Source: SLJK01 sp964567295 (lineage in GTDB: Bacteria; Bacillota; Dethiobacteria; DTU022; UBA8154). From it: a stretch of DNA of 51,606 bases. The notes under the pieces were generated by a model. The model was not told the origin of the DNA. It saw nothing but the letters and a program-made list of their open reading frames with translations, and did no database searches. The DNA lies in contig CAZMLU010000009.1 of the NCBI GenBank assembly GCA_964567295.1, positions 1 to 51,606 of the forward strand, read 5' to 3'. The position numbers were made by a program, and so were the translations under genes. Below, piece by piece: positions 51,420 through 51,606 of this stretch (positions are counted from its first letter, which is position 1; every line of letters starts with the position of its first letter).

Positions 51420-51551
51420 AGAATATTGGGAGGGGATAAAATTGTATTTTTATCTGGTATCATTTTGAAATGTTAAACTTTTTTCCACTTTAATCTTTCA
51501 AGAAGAGGAAATGCTCTCATTCTATTAAATTATTTTCAAGGAGGGTAAAAC

Positions 51552-51606
51552 ATGACCGAAGAAAGGGAATATCAACTTAGTTATTTCCACAAATATCTTA
51601 CTGTGT
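51552..51606 (+). CDS. Start of a probable ACR3 arsenite efflux pump (cut by window edge)
   Basis: Only 18 codons are visible after AAGGAGGG. The peptide ends LSYFHKYLTV, which resembles the N-terminus of ACR3-type arsenite permeases (LSF-x-x-RYLT). The assignment rests on this short match and on the upstream ArsR gene. Confidence 0.45.
   Translation, partial: MTEEREYQLSYFHKYLTV

Noticed and set aside
1..51606. CRISPR arrays, insertion sequences, prophage or integrase genes
   Set aside because: No regularly spaced repeats, transposase or integrase motifs were seen on either strand.

Overview
The window looks like a chromosomal piece of an anaerobic Bacillota (Clostridia-type) bacterium. The evidence is the central housekeeping block, which has the gene order typical of that phylum: phoH, 7TM-HD phosphodiesterase, ybeY, dgkA, cdd, era, recO, glyQ, glyS, PPDK regulator, ppdK, then dgt, dnaG and rpoD. 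TTG and GTG starts with strong Shine-Dalgarno sequences are frequent. I see no rRNA, CRISPR array, transposase or phage gene. The species cannot be named from what is visible.

Region 1 (1-16060) is an aromatic-acid and molybdenum locus. A TRAP transporter with two substrate-binding lipoproteins and one DctQM pair is followed by an aryl-CoA (PaaK-like) ligase, a 65-residue orphan and three subunits resembling 4-hydroxybenzoyl-CoA reductase (HcrB with its extra 4Fe-4S insertion, HcrC, HcrA). The same 16-bp palindrome lies just downstream of predicted promoters before the transporter and before the ligase, so one repressor may control both. A molybdenum kit follows behind a terminator and a ModE-like operator: a MoeA-like protein, XdhC, a short ModE, a YqeC-MocA fusion and ModABC. 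YqeC and XdhC hint at a selenium-dependent molybdenum hydroxylase. The first 6 kb are visibly more A/T-rich than the rest.

Region 2 (16061-37421) holds the housekeeping block, a convergent D,D-carboxypeptidase, a flavin reductase, and four tRNAs (Asn, Met, Glu, Val). The tRNAs end in a perfect 28-bp palindrome that includes the 3' end of the tRNA-Val gene.

Region 3 (37655-42385) is the most unusual. It encodes a polytopic membrane protein with a spermidine-synthase-like domain, translationally coupled to a radical SAM enzyme, and opposite to a second radical SAM enzyme. Both radical SAM proteins carry twin-arginine-type leaders and lipoboxes, so they are predicted to sit outside the membrane, where radical SAM chemistry is not expected.

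Region 4 (42672-45354) is a selenium/sulfur group: a TusA-like protein, a LysR regulator and a divergent YedE-type membrane protein whose frame is broken only by one in-frame TGA, with family-like sequence on both sides.

Region 5 (45594-49741) is an operon for an exported molybdenum reductase of the Psr/Phs type: a TorD chaperone, a Tat lipoprotein catalytic subunit and a four-cluster ferredoxin subunit with a C-terminal membrane helix. It ends at a strong terminator. Region 6 (49768-51606) is an arsenic-type group: ArsR with a CVC motif, a frameshifted thioredoxin-like gene, a frameshifted and apparently deleted permease, and the start of what is probably an ACR3 arsenite pump at the window edge.
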